The translations under genes and the position numbers were made by a program. A DNA stretch of 64,000 bases, taken from assembly GCA_964019165.1 (NCBI GenBank), contig OZ025277.1, positions 7,972,889 to 8,036,888 of the forward strand, given 5' to 3'. The notes beneath the pieces were generated by a model. That model saw only the letters and a list, made by a program, of their open reading frames with translations, ran no database searches and was not told where the DNA came from. The stretch comes from Mastigias papua. Taxonomy: Eukaryota > Cnidaria > Scyphozoa > Rhizostomeae > Mastigiidae. Shown here in pieces: positions 46,393-57,882 of the stretch (within the stretch, counting starts at the first letter, position 1; every line of letters begins with the position of its first letter).

Positions 46393-47790
46393 ATGGAAAA
46401 TAATATTGAAATCATAGTACAAATAACAAAGCAGCTAAGGAGCAGTAAACAGGGAAGATATCTTGAAAACATCGCTGAGTTGTGTAAGACAAAATACGGC
46501 TGGGATCTCACAACCACGAAGGCGGCCATCGACGAAGCAACTCAACAACAAAAAATCTACACCTCAGTCATGAACGGCAAAATATCTTATCGGAAACGAA
46601 AAGAAAAGATATCAACTGGCGAAGAGGAATTTAGAGATGCCGATATGCAGACAGATCCAACAGGAGAGTTACCATGCAGAAAGGATGATGAGGATTTTGA
46701 AAGATTTGTTGGGGACTTCCAAGATTATAAAGAGCACACATTCAAGGAAATTTCAACCTTGCGGGCTGAATTTGAGAAGAACCAAACCGATGGGAGCTGC
46801 AAAGGTGACATGGATCCGCAGGGGAAAATGGATCAACTTAACGAAGCTTTGATCCGCAGCTTACATGAGCGCATTTTTTCCCTGGAAAGGCAACTGGCTT
46901 ATCAACGAGATATTATTTCTAAGTTATTAGATGGGCCTAAGCGAGATACATCAACAAGCCAAGCCAGAATTCCCTCAGGAAAATCAACTCATGCTACCTG
47001 TGTCACAAAGAACGGGACTACAACAAAGCTGCTAAATAGAAGTAGTACGGACAATGAGAGTAATACAAAAGAACAAAAGTCTCATATTGTGTATGAAGAC
47101 ATTATGGAAACAAGTCAAAAGAATACATCGAAGAATGGAAAAAAGAAAAACAAATCAAAAAACAAAGCACAACAGCAACTCAAGGCAAACACGAACATAA
47201 ACAACAACGAGCGGGATGGCAAGCCAATCGAATCGAAAGAAAAGGAAGCGCCAAGTGCTATAGGCAGCAAAGTTACGACCAAAAACCATAATGTGATCAT
47301 TCTCGGTGACTCTATGGTTAAGAATCTTCAGGGCTGGAGAATGAGGACATCGAAGAAAGGCCATGAAAAGGTAATTATCAGAAGTTTTCCAGGAGCTTCC
47401 ACGGATGACATGTCGTTCCATGCCGTACCATCCATGAAAAGAAAACCGAGATGCCTCGTGTTGCACACAGGGACCAATGACTTCCGAGATGAAGAAGATG
47501 ACAATAAAATTGCGAAAACAATCTTTGGCTTAGCAAAGACGCTCAAAGCAGATGAAGATGAAAATGATGTATATGTATCTGGTATTATCAAGCGAGATGA
47601 CTACAAAATCAATGCACGAATATCCAATGTCAATAAAGTTCTAAAAGAGCTTTGCGGAGAAGCTGATTTTCCCTTCATTGATAACAGTAACATCGAGGTT
47701 GGTCGTCATTTAAATCGCAGTGGACTCCACTTAAATCGTTTTGGGGATGCAAAATTAGCGTTTAACATTATATCAGCATTGAGAAATTGA
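46393..47790 (+). CDS. CR1-like LINE ORF1: SGNH-esterase RNA-binding protein
   Basis: Intact 465-residue ORF. The N-terminus (~1-70) looks like a small helical/winged fold (IVQITKQLRSS, LENIAELCKTKYGW). The middle (~130-180) is coiled-coil-like, then a lysine/asparagine-rich linker (~220-295). The C-terminus is an SGNH hydrolase: ILGDSMVKNL (catalytic serine), SFPGASTDDM (glycine block), LHTGTNDF (asparagine block) and RSGLHLNRFG (histidine block, with Ser where Asp is usual three residues before His). ORF1 esterases of this kind are established in CR1/L2-group LINEs, where they bind RNA and form the ribonucleoprotein. Its ATG follows an A-rich leader. Confidence 0.9.
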   Translation: MENNIEIIVQITKQLRSSKQGRYLENIAELCKTKYGWDLTTTKAAIDEATQQQKIYTSVMNGKISYRKRKEKISTGEEEFRDADMQTDPTGELPCRKDDEDFERFVGDFQDYKEHTFKEISTLRAEFEKNQTDGSCKGDMDPQGKMDQLNEALIRSLHERIFSLERQLAYQRDIISKLLDGPKRDTSTSQARIPSGKSTHATCVTKNGTTTKLLNRSSTDNESNTKEQKSHIVYEDIMETSQKNTSKNGKKKNKSKNKAQQQLKANTNINNNERDGKPIESKEKEAPSAIGSKVTTKNHNVIILGDSMVKNLQGWRMRTSKKGHEKVIIRSFPGASTDDMSFHAVPSMKRKPRCLVLHTGTNDFRDEEDDNKIAKTIFGLAKTLKADEDENDVYVSGIIKRDDYKINARISNVNKVLKELCGEADFPFIDNSNIEVGRHLNRSGLHLNRFGDAKLAFNIISALRN

Positions 47791-50700
47791 CATATCATTT
47801 GCAGAAGCAAGGAACAGAACGAAACGTATGTTGATAATGAGGTGAATATTTCGCATGAATTATTACATTATAGTATATGTAGAGAGGATCTGAGAGGGGA
47901 TGTAGATGCCAAATCATTATTACAAAAAATGAGACTTACTTGTAAAAACAACTTGATAATTGCGCACCTGAATATAAATTCAATCAGAAACAAATTCGAT
48001 TTATTAAAAGAACTAATTTCAAACAATATTGATATTCTTGTGATATCAGAAACCAAGTTAGATCCAAGTTTCCCTCCTGGTCAGTTTTATATTGATGGCT
48101 ATATGCCACCTATCAGGGCTGACAGAAATCGGCATGGGGGAGGATTACTGATTTACATTAAAGAAGGTGTACCTGCCAAAGAGGTCTCACTACAAAGCTC
48201 AACTGCACAAGAAATTGAAGCAAGAGCTATTGAAATAAATCTGCATAAGATAAAATGACTGCTTATTGGCATCTACCGTCCTCCCTCTCAATCCAAAGAT
48301 TTCTTCCTAGATGAAATGCGAAAAAATATTGAAAAATTTTGTACTAAATATGAAAACATCGTAATGATTGGCGATTTTAATCTTAGTGAGAATGACGATT
48401 CCTTATATCAGTTTATGCAGGAATTAAATATGGAAAATGTAGTTAAGGTACCAACATGCTTTAAATCCGATAGTCCAACTTGCATCGATTTAATACTTAC
48501 CAGTGACAAGAGAAAACTAGCTAATATTAGAGCAATTGAAACAGGACTATCGGATTTTCATGCAATGGTGGTTACCACATTGAAAGGCAGTTTCCATAAA
48601 AAAGGCCCTAGGATTATCACCTACCGAGATTACAGTAAATTCGATAACAATGCGTTCAGAGAGAAGGTTGGAGAAGAGTTAAACTCAAAACCTTTATTGA
48701 AGCAAAATTTCAATACTTTCGATTCAACTGTTAAGAGAATACTGAATGAGCAAGCACCTCTAAAGAAAAAATACCTTAGGGCTAACGATGGACCCTTTAT
48801 GACGAAAGAACTTAGAAAGGCAAATATGAAGCGCACACGGTTAAAAAATAATTTCAATAAAACACGAACAAATGAAAATTGGGCTGCTTATAAGAGGCAA
48901 AGAAACCTGTGTGTTAAAATCCTACGTCAAAATAAGAGGTCCTACTATGCTCAACTTGACCCAAAAGTTATCAGTGACAACAAGAGGTTCTGGAAAACTG
49001 TAAAACCTTTGTTTTCAAATAAGATTCAAAGTAGCTCTTGTATCACCCTTTTAGAAAATAGTATTGTGGAATCGTCTGAGAATAATGTGGCAGAAGTTTT
49101 TAATAAATATTTTGTGAATATAGCTGAATCTCTAGATATATCCAATATACACAAGCAAGAACCTCTTAGTGATCACATGGACGATAATAGTTTATCAATT
49201 GTGGAGGGCTTTGAAACACATCCAAGTATCCTTAAAATAAAATCATCTGTTGCTAACAGCGTTAAATTTTCATTTAGGAAGATTGCAACTGAAGAAATGT
49301 TATTGCAATTACAAAATTTAGATCCTAAGAAGGGCTCACCACAAGAAGCAATCCCTCCAAAAATATTAAAATCTAACTCAGATATGATTTGCTTTCATCT
49401 AACAGAACTTTTTAATGGTTTTATTGAGACCAGCAGCTTCCCAGATAGCATGAAAAATGCGGACGTAATCCCGATCTTCAAACAGGATGATAATATGAAC
49501 AAAGTGAATTATAGACCAATAAGCCTCCTTCCAACAATTGCCAAAGTTTTTGAGCGTTTAATTCATCGACAGCTATCTGAATATATTTCAAGCTTTTTTT
49601 CACCACTACTAGGGGGGTTTAGACATGGGTATAACACACAGCATGTCTTGTTGAACTTTCTACAATCTTGCAAAAACAGCATAGATAATAAGGGGCTTGC
49701 TGGGGCTGTTTTCATGGATCTGTCAAAGGCTTTTGATTGTGTAAACCATGGTCTTCTGTTAGCAAAACTGAGTGCCTATGGGTTGAATTTGGATGCTCTC
49801 CAGCTCATAAAAAGCTACCTCACAAATAGAAAACAGAGGGTAAAGATTAACAGCTCATATAGTAAATGGGAGAAAGTAAAAATAGGAGTGCCTCAAGGGT
49901 CGGTCCTAGGGCCTTTACTATATAATATATTTATAAATGACATTTTCTCGTTTGCGAATCACGCACAAATATGCAACTATGCTGATGATACTACTGTCTT
50001 TGCATGCCATTCAGACCTAGGAATTGTTATCCGGCAATTAGAGAATGACTGCTCTGTGATTGTAAAATGGTTTTCTGATAATCATTTGAAACTCAATGAT
50101 GAAAAATGTCATCTCATGATATTTGGGGATAAAGACACAGAAATCAAAATCAAAATTGGAAATTCAGAAATTAAGGAAAGTGACTATGAAAAGTTGCTTG
50201 GAAGAACTTTCGACAAAAAATTAAACTTCAAAAAGCATACTGAGGACTTATATAGAAAGGCGAATCAAAAGATTCATGCACTTGCACGCTTGTCAAATTA
50301 TATTGATCCCGTTAAATCTGAAATTCTAATGAACTCTTTCATCAGTTCACAATTCAATTATTGCCCACTAGTATGGATGTTTAACGATAGGGCAACTAAT
50401 GCAAAACTAAATCGTACTTTTGAAAAAGCACTACGGCTGGTATGCAAAGGCAGTGAATCAAAGCTAGGAAAACTAAAAGAAAAATACGGGACCATTCATG
50501 AACACAATCTGCGGTTGCTAATGATTGAAATTTTTAAAACAAAAAATAATCTAAATCCAACATTTATGAAGGACATATTTGCTGAAAGAGATGTCCAATA
50601 TAATTTGAGAAGTAGGAATCATTTGCAATTGCCGAATGTCAAGACAGCAAAATATGGAATTGAAAACATTCAGTACATAGGTCACCATCTATGGACCTCA

Positions 50701-50826
50701 TTGCCGCAGGCGATTAAGGACTCTGGCACACTAGCTAATTTCAAAGAGAAAATAAAAGTATGGAAAGGAAGTACTTGCATCTGCAGATTGTGTAGAGTTT
50801 TTATTAATGGATTAGGGTATTTATAG
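47791..50826 (+). pseudogene. CR1-like LINE ORF2: endonuclease-reverse transcriptase, one stop
   Basis: Same reading frame as ORF1, separated from it only by the ORF1 TGA (47,788-47,790); no ATG lies between that stop and the first conserved residues. The APE endonuclease begins LIIAHLNINSIRNKFD and ILVISETKLDPSFP, has a TGA at 48,256, then resumes with LLIGIYRPP, MIGDFNLSEN and LSDFHAMVV. The RT is complete: VNYRPISLLPTIAKVFERLI, VFMDLSKAFDCVNH, IGVPQGSVLGPLLYNIFIND and YADDTTVFACH (catalytic DD). The C-terminus ends in CICRLCRVF. Apart from the one stop it looks young. Confidence 0.92.
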
Positions 50827-50989
50827 TTTTTATTTTCTCTTTTCTCACAGAAAAAAAAATCTGTAATAGTTTTTCGTTTTTACATAGTTGGCATTAATTA
50901 GCTCGTAAGCTATATATATATATATATATCTGTATATCTTAGCCAACTTTAAAGAAAGCGTTAATAATAATAATAATAATAATAATAAT
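50827..50989 (+). repeat. CR1-like LINE 3' UTR with TAA tail
   Basis: A T-rich 3' UTR with a TA run (50,912-50,929) ends in nine to ten TAA units (50,962-50,989). Trinucleotide tails of different sequence follow related fragments elsewhere in the window. Confidence 0.8.
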
Positions 50990-51074
50990 CTTGACCTCGT
51001 ACATATCTTCAGTAATAATATTTGAGTTACAAATTGCCATATCTCCGAATAAAAATAGCTATTACTATGAATCA

Positions 51075-52140
51075 TGTTCACTATAGCACGAAAAAGCGGG
51101 AAAATTGCTTAGCATACTGAAAGCTTTTTTCGTCCGACACTCGTCAGAGTATGAAACGTCGGATAGCGACCGAAGGGTGAAACGAAATATATAGCCAGAT
51201 GCGGGTACACGTGATATGATGAATAATGCGTCTATTTGGCTCTATGATTGGCCAATTAGCACCTATTCACCATTGTTTACTTGAAGAGTCCAAGTGAAAA
51301 AACGAACTCTTTTTGTTTACACAAGACTGGGTTTTGAGTCTTGATGTAAACCGATTCCAAAACACCTAAATGAAAGGACGATCTTGCTTGCCCAATGATC
51401 CGAAAATTATCGTCTGTATATGTTTTGGCGCATTCTGGATTTGTAATAAGATGTTGTCCTACGGCCGAATCACTTTTCATTTTAGAAATAGAGTTTTTAC
51501 ACATACGAGGTGGCTGTTCTCCTGTTGTTGTGTTTTTCGTCCTGATGCTCGTGGGGACATGTTGTTTTATTCTGTCTGCTAGTCTCTGCGTGGTGCGCCC
51601 TACGTACCGAGCTTCACATCGGCACGAAAATTCGTAAACTACACAACTTTTTTGAGTGGTAGGAACGCTATCTTTTTTAGCAGATGGTAGCATGACCCTA
51701 GTGTTATAAACCACACGGGGCTTCACAGCATAGAAGCAAGATGTAATGGCTTTGTTAATTTGGTTTTCAAATTTTGAAGAAACATGTCCAATCCAGGGCA
51801 ATTTTAGGTAGACCGGGCACTTTTCAGGACCAAACTATTTTTCTGATGAAATGTTGGCTAGTTTTTCCTTAATGCAAGAAACAAGGACATCTGCTGGATA
51901 TCCATTGTCAATAAGCAGTTGTTTTATTGTGCCCAGCTCAGAATCTAACTTGGTTTTAGAGCAAATCATAAGTGCCCTGTGAACTAAAGTTTTTATAAGA
52001 CATGAATCATGTTCCTTTTTCAAAGAAAATTGTTTAACATGTGAATGATCGAAAGATTTAATGAATGAAATTTCAAAGGAAAGATTGTTGAGCATCACAA
52101 CGAGGAGGTTGTCAAAAACCGTAAAAATAGCTTAAAAGAG
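51075..52140 (-). pseudogene. Penelope-like retroelement, GIY-YIG end (5'-truncated)
   Basis: On the minus strand the frame opens with the region after the RT palm (SLKKEHDSCLIKTLVHRALM, LIDNGYPADVL). It meets a TAG at 51,835 and continues in frame with CPVYLKLPWIGHVSSKF. A GIY-YIG nuclease follows (VVYEFSCRCEARYVGRTTQR, LADRIKQH, and ESVYIKTQNP with the catalytic glutamate), ending at 51,277. The RT core is missing. Penelope elements use this nuclease for target cleavage. The non-coding end carries a hammerhead motif. A partner copy is at 60.98-61.88 kb. Confidence 0.9.
51113..51153 (-). ncRNA. Hammerhead ribozyme motif (type I), copy 1
   Basis: Minus-strand order: CATACT (stem I), CTGACGA (core), GTGTCGGAC (short stem II), GAA (core), AAAAGCTTT (3-bp stem III with AGC loop), C (cleavage base), AGTATG (pairs perfectly with CATACT). 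Predicted cleavage is between 51,119 and 51,118. Core positions match the consensus, including the A15.1-U16.1 pair. Stem II is weak (two Watson-Crick pairs). Hammerheads are established features of Penelope-like elements. Confidence 0.8.
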
Positions 52141-52552
52141 AGATAATTGTCCTCATTTAAAGAGAGACTGGAAATTATTCGTGTCAACAACAAAAATAAT
52201 AGTCAATTGAAGAGTTTTCTAAGTAAGAACGTACAGTATGGCAAATATACATTTTCTTGCAGTTTTTGAGTTCGTTAGTTGATATTATATATGATGTTGA
52301 TATTAATTTCTGTTGTAAAGAAAGTTGTGTTTCGTTCAATTTGGTTATTATTTCTGTTTTAAGTGTCTAAGTTCAACCCGATAGCCACAAATAACCCAGA
52401 TCACACCTTTACACCTTTTAAATACAAAAACTCCGGCTTTTTCTCAAATTTGATACTTTCATTGCAAAGCTTTCAAAACTTGGACACTTCCAATTAGCGG
52501 ACACCTCGCTCTTGCCCCAAAGGTGTCCGCTAATTGGAGAGAATACTGTAGT

Positions 52553-53271
52553 TGAAATCATTGCTTACCGCTGCCAATCAATTTGATTTTCTTGATCACG
52601 TGTATCACGTGTGCTCGAAAGTGGGTCGTCAAAGCGGAAGTTGATTGATAAAATTGAGTGGCTTCTCATTATGCTTCTATAAATTCGATTTTGAGGAAGA
52701 TGACAATAGCTGTGATTCGGTTATAGTTATACGTTATACATTCGACAGTCTCCATTAGGGAGCGGTCCTTATTTATGCCTGGGTGGGGACTGAAGAGAAA
52801 ACGATGGGGTGGCTGAAAAAATAAGATGTGTTAGGTGGGGTAACAGAATAACTTCTGAACAGTGTAAAAGGGGAAGTGTAAAAATATATGCCATATGTAG
52901 GAATAGATACAGCCTTGCTTTGCTATTTTCCTTCGCCGTGGTAAAGAAAATTTGACTTATGCAAATGGTGGGGTAAAATTTTTGAGGGCACACAATACTT
53001 TCTCTTCAGCCTCCAACAAGGCCGTAAATGATGACCCCTCCTTTACCTTGAGAAAGGAAGGAGAGAGGAAAGTGAACTTACTGTTCAATTGAATGCTGGA
53101 GTAGAGTTGCTAATGTGGCACATGAAGGGAGGGGGGAGAGCGATATTGCTGAAAAGGCTTACTTTCAAAAATGAACATAAGTTTGAGTATTTTAGCCTTT
53201 TATTATTTTCACAATAGATGGCAATAATTTTTGAAAATATTCCGCCAGCCGACAATTCTTAGATGACGAAA
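52553..53271. other. Non-coding interval
   Basis: No gene or recognised element. Part is purine-rich. Confidence 0.6.
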
Positions 53272-53328
<57 letters not shown>

Positions 53329-53329
53329 G
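53272..53329. repeat. TTA microsatellite
   Basis: About 19 uninterrupted TTA units. Confidence 0.95.
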
Positions 53330-53335
53330 TTACAA

Positions 53336-53765
53336 TGCAGAAAGGAAGCACTTGAAATACTCACAACTAGTCTCAGATCTAAGAAGTCAGTACAAATCTG
53401 TCACTTTTGTAAACCTCGCCATGAGCTCTCTTGGGATTTACGCAAACTCTTGTCTTTCGTTTCTTGAAATGTGTGACTCCCTCTCTATTGATAACCACCA
53501 CAAACGCTTTCTCATTTCTAAGTTATCTACAATTTCAATCCGTACAACCTACTACATCTTCTGCTACAGAAATAAACCATGGAACAACCCTGATCTATTC
53601 TACTTTTAATGTTCATTTTTTGTTGTTTTGTTTGTTTTCTATGCAACACTTGTTATTTACGATTTTTTTTCATGTATTGTAACCCAGGCTAGCCAATTAC
53701 AAATTACCTTGTAATAGTGAGATTTGTAATTGTAGTTTAATTGAATGAAATATTACTGTTTCCAT
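53336..53765 (+). pseudogene. LINE C-terminal fragment (TTYYIF family)
   Basis: The frame to 53,609 reads KYSQLVSDLRSQYKSVTFVN, SSLGIY, FLEMCDSL, STISIRTTYYIFCYRNKPW and NPDLFYF, matching the fragments at 35.06 and 43.24 kb. Its 3' UTR ends in ATTATTATTATC at about 53,765, which abuts the tail of the minus-strand LINE that follows. Confidence 0.7.
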
Positions 53766-56439
53766 TATTATTATCATTACAGATATTTAAGGAGGGTAGC
53801 CCTTCAGCGGTAGCTGCTTTATAAGGGGCCCTCCATCTACGTGCAAAATACATATAGCTAAAATTAAACCTAATTACAGTTGGAATAGCTCATAGAAACG
53901 TGATATTAGCAATACTTGTTTGCCAGAAATACCTAATTAATATCAAAAACGCTAAACTGTTCCAAGTTGCCACTCCCCTGTAGGAGAAACTTTTTTGCCC
54001 CTTTGATGACGTTTTCTTGGGTAACCTAAGATCAGCCCATTTACAGATTTGAAAACCATAATTTGCGTTTCATTCTGAATTAGCTCTTCAATTGTTTTCC
54101 AACCCAAGGTTTCAATTAGGGGTTTACTGGGAGCGTCATAGTTGCTGCCAGTGACTAGTAATTGATGGATTTCAGTCAATCCACATACACCCTAGACTGA
54201 GCAACAATAGCGAAAATGTGGGTCAACATTGCTGGTATAAATGTTTTTGAATGACTCAAAAGGTAGGAATCTTTTTGCATACTTCAAAGAGTCCGAGTGA
54301 TCGGGAGATTTTTTTTGAAATTTCTTCAATATGTTTCTTCCAATTGAGGGAGTTATTAATATGAACCCCTAGGTACTTTGTACTTGGAACAGCCTCCAAT
54401 GCGCTTTGACGTATTTGCAGATTGAGTTGGTCTGTTTTTTGTTTCAAGGCAGCGTGTTTTTGCTTTATGGAAACGACCATTTACTAGATTTACTAGATTA
54501 CTACTGCGTTTTGGCCACGTTTAAGGATAGTTTATTACCTTTAAGCCAATTATCCAAAGCCTGAAGGTCCTCGTTCAGAGCTTCACTTAATCGTGAAATG
54601 TTATCGGCTTTAAAACTTAAGCTAGTGTCATCAGCTTACATGCAGACCGAGGCGTTTTTTACGAACTTGGGAAGGTCATTAATATAAATCAGAAATAATA
54701 ATGGACCAAGACATGAGCCTTGAGGAACCCCTAAATATATATTTTTGACTTCAGAGTCAATACCGTTAACCCTTGTGAATTGACTTCGATTAGAAAGGTA
54801 TGATTTAAACCATTCTAGCTCATGGTCTTGCATTCCGTATAGTACAAGCTTCTGAAGAAGGATATCGTGGTCGACAGTGTCAAAAGCATTTTTCAAATCA
54901 ACAAATACCACTACCACATAGTTCCCTTGGTATAAACCACTGTACCAGTAATCTGTACATTTTAACAGAGCAGTGATAGTTGAATGAAGTGCTCTGAATC
55001 CAGATTGATTGGATGCTAAGAGACTATTTTCCTTCAAATACTGGTACAATTGATTATAGACTAATATTCCGAAAAGCCTTGATACGACAGGAAGAACAGA
55101 AATTGGCGGATAATTGTTTTTCGCACTTTTATCCCCATCTTTAAAAATAAGTGCTACTCTGGCCATTTTCCATTGAGTGGGAAATACCCCTTTCTCTAAG
55201 AATTTGTTGAACATATAAGTTAGAGAGCTGTTAATGTATGGTAAGGCCAGTTTGAGAAAGTAACTAGAAATGTTGTCAGTACTAAAGTTTTTGGAAGTTT
55301 TTACCTTAGACATGGCATCCCTGATATGCTGAACTTTTATTTCATGAAAGCGAAAACTTGAGATGCTTTCATTTACTGTGCAATCCCCTCTCAGGAGAGG
55401 ATTAGGAGATTAATCTATTTTTTCAGCTAACTCCTCGCCTACCGAGCAAAAGTAACTATTCATAGTATTAGAAGTTTCCCTTTTTCCACTGATGTCATCA
55501 TCCCGATCTTTAAGAGAGGTTATATTTGTAGATTTACTACGTTTGTTAAAAAGTTCGTTAGTTATCTTCCATGTTTCTTTCATGTTACCTTTATGCTCTA
55601 TAATCGTATTGGTAAAGTATTGCTTTTTTAGCGAGACATTAAGGTTGTTCACTGCATTCCGGGCCTTCTTATAGCAGCTCATCATAGCTGGGGATTTATG
55701 CTTCACAGCAGCTTTTTTGAGTTTGTCCCTTGACTTCATTAAGCACTTCAACTCACTATTTACTCAAGGAGAGTTCTTATCTGAAACCCTCATCTCTCTG
55801 ATGGGAGCATGTTTCTCTATTACAGCAGATAACAAAGATAACCAATCATTAACCATTGTGTTATTATCATCGGTTCTATAAACCAATTCGTCCCAAAAGA
55901 AGTGAGAGATATCAGCCAAAATTGACTCCTAACTACAGTGTTTCATGTTTCTGCTTTTCACTAGCTTATCACCACCAACGACCACAGCATTTAGTTTTCG
56001 TTTGCAGAACACCATGTAGTGGTCATTCAAGGATACCTTGTGCACCCCTGATTCTAGAATATTATCAATGGATGGTGTTTCTATATGGTCAATAAGAGTG
56101 GAGGATGTGAGCGTTACCCTAGTTGGCTCGTCAATAGGCTGTTTAAAACTAAAAAGGTGGTAAAGATTTTGGATACATTTGGAATTGCTATCAGGCGAAC
56201 CAGAAGATAAATCACAGTTTGTGTCCCCCATAAGTATCATCTCCTTACTTACTTTGTCAAGGCATGAAGGAAATTTTTCAGCCTTTGCAAACGTGCTGAC
56301 TGGGTCGCTTGGAGGCCTATACCAGGCAGCGACCAGAATAGGCCTTGACTTTGGCGGTTGAACTTCAATACAAAGTAGCTCTAAATTATCATTGGGAATA
56401 TCATTCCTAGCATGACATTTAATAGTATCTCTAACATAG
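53766..56439 (-). pseudogene. LINE-3 ORF2: endonuclease (C-terminal part) and RT, several stops
   Basis: The minus-strand frame continues an endonuclease from 57.9 kb: YVRDTIKCHARNDIP, ILVAAWYRPPSDP, MILMGDTNCDLSSG, STLIDHIETP and LNDHYMVF. Then come a basic linker (55,751-55,410, then a TAA) and RT: ARVALIFKDGD, VVFVDLKNAFDTVDHDILL and YLGVPQGSCLGPLLFLIYIN. The tyrosine codon of the YxDD box is a TAA (54,636), leaving ADDTS. A thumb segment continues at 54,480-54,256 (STKYLGVHINNSLNWKKHI) and a last piece at 54,179-53,952. The 3' end has a GATAATAATAAT-type tail at about 53,766. Inactive. Confidence 0.9.
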
Positions 56440-57882
56440 GGTAATTCGGGGCAAAATAAGACACGGGGCAAATTGCGACATTTCTTCTTTCATAATGAAT
56501 TTTCGGTTTGTCCGGTGGAGAAACAAACCAGCTCAATCTATGATATAAAAGTTGAAATCCCTCTTTCGGCTTTTCAATCGTTGTTTCTGTGGTAACGAAA
56601 AGCTGAGGTGAGGAAAACGAATATTTTGCGGATTCATCGATGATTGAAACAGCAATTTTGCTAAGGCTAAAGAAAATATCTTGAAAACTTTTTCAAATTT
56701 TTGCGCCCTTGATTCAAGATGAGTGAGATACAACCCCCTATAGATTTTAGTTAAGCGCAACTTTATATTACTCGCAATACTATGACATGATGAAATGCAC
56801 AATTTTATGCTTATTTTCTTTCTTTCTTCTGTTATCAAACTGGGGTAAAATACGACAATGGCCTAAGTCTATCCTATTCTACTGCTAGGAATCATAGTAT
56901 ATACTAGTATTTCTTAAAATGGATTAAAATATATGTTGAATTGACTTTGATTTCAGATGGTCCGCACTTATCAAAGAGTATAAAATAGCAAAAACTTTTA
57001 TTTTAGCAAAAAACTGTCGGATCCTTCTTCAGTGGATATTCTCTAACGATTGTCGTTTTGGCCTTAAACGACTCAATAACATGAAGATTGAATTGAACAT
57101 GTTATGTGTCCTTGCGTCAAGACAATCGTTCTTAAAGTATTCGCAATATCCATAGCAATAAGGAAAAGCTTTGGTTTGTCAACAGGATAATGCATCTGCT
57201 CACAGAGCAGAGTTAACTCGAAACTTCTTCAAATAGCAGAACATTAGATTTGACATTCGAAAATGTCAAAAAATGCTTGGCTACCCATCAAACAATCGAT
57301 TAAAGATCTGTTCTAACAAACGTTTTTCGCAGCAATGTTTAACTTTTCGAATCTTAAATTAAAAGTGTTTTCATTGACCGTATTTCAACTTCCTGTTCTT
57401 TTTGATTTGCTGTTGTAATTTGCATCTAATTTGCATAACCACGCACCTCGTTGATCTTTCGCCATTACATAATGTTTAGAAGAATTTCATATATGTCATT
57501 AAATTAATTCGAATGTAAGTGTACTTATTTCAGTCATTTCAATTAGTAATATATTGGTAAAAACTGTTGAATGATATGCCTCTTGCCTCCGCCTTTTATC
57601 ATTTCAAAAAGTAAATAGTAGATGTATGTCTTTAAGAGTTATAAACATAGAAGATAAAGTGTCTCATTTTGCCCCACATGTGGGGCAAAATGAGACGGTA
57701 TACCTGTCGTAGAAAAAGCTTGAAATTCTCAAATTATGAAAATCTAGGGAAAATTGCTCTTGCTGTTGAATAGTTCGTGTGTTTAAGTAAGTATATGAAT
57801 GCTGTCCTCTTTTATTCACGTATTCCTGGCTGAGCAAGAGTAGGATATTTGCTTAAGCGCCTCATTTTGCCCCGAATTACTC
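56440..57882. mobile_element. 1,443-bp TA-flanked TIR transposon in LINE-3
   Basis: Ends gggtaattcggggcaaaata and, inverted, gagtaattcggggcaaaatg are ~20-bp TIRs flanked by TA (56,438-56,439 and 57,883-57,884). Removing the element and one TA joins the LINE-3 endonuclease halves in frame (GGGVTI then YVRDTIK), which proves the insertion. No transposase; the ORF at 56,838-56,533 is featureless. A 36-bp perfect palindrome near the right end repeats the subterminal ggggcaaaatgag word. Confidence 0.92.
57661..57696. repeat. 36-bp perfect palindrome
   Basis: gtctcattttgccccaca is followed immediately by its exact reverse complement. The half-site includes the same ggggcaaaatgag word as the TIR. 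Confidence 0.97.

Larger units (their letters stand above)
45590..52548. mobile_element. 7-kb region bounded by pogo/Tigger-like TIRs
   Basis: Left end tattctctccaattaacgga and right end (inverted) tattctctccaattagcgga face each other, each flanked by TA, the target duplication of Tc1/mariner-pogo transposons. Subterminal copies of ttagcggacac recur at both ends (45,620-45,800 and 52,485-52,530). A HIRAN-like ORF lies inside near the left end; no transposase is seen. A CR1 LINE (to 50,990) and a Penelope-like element (51,075-52,140) appear to be later insertions and make up most of the length. Confidence 0.7.
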
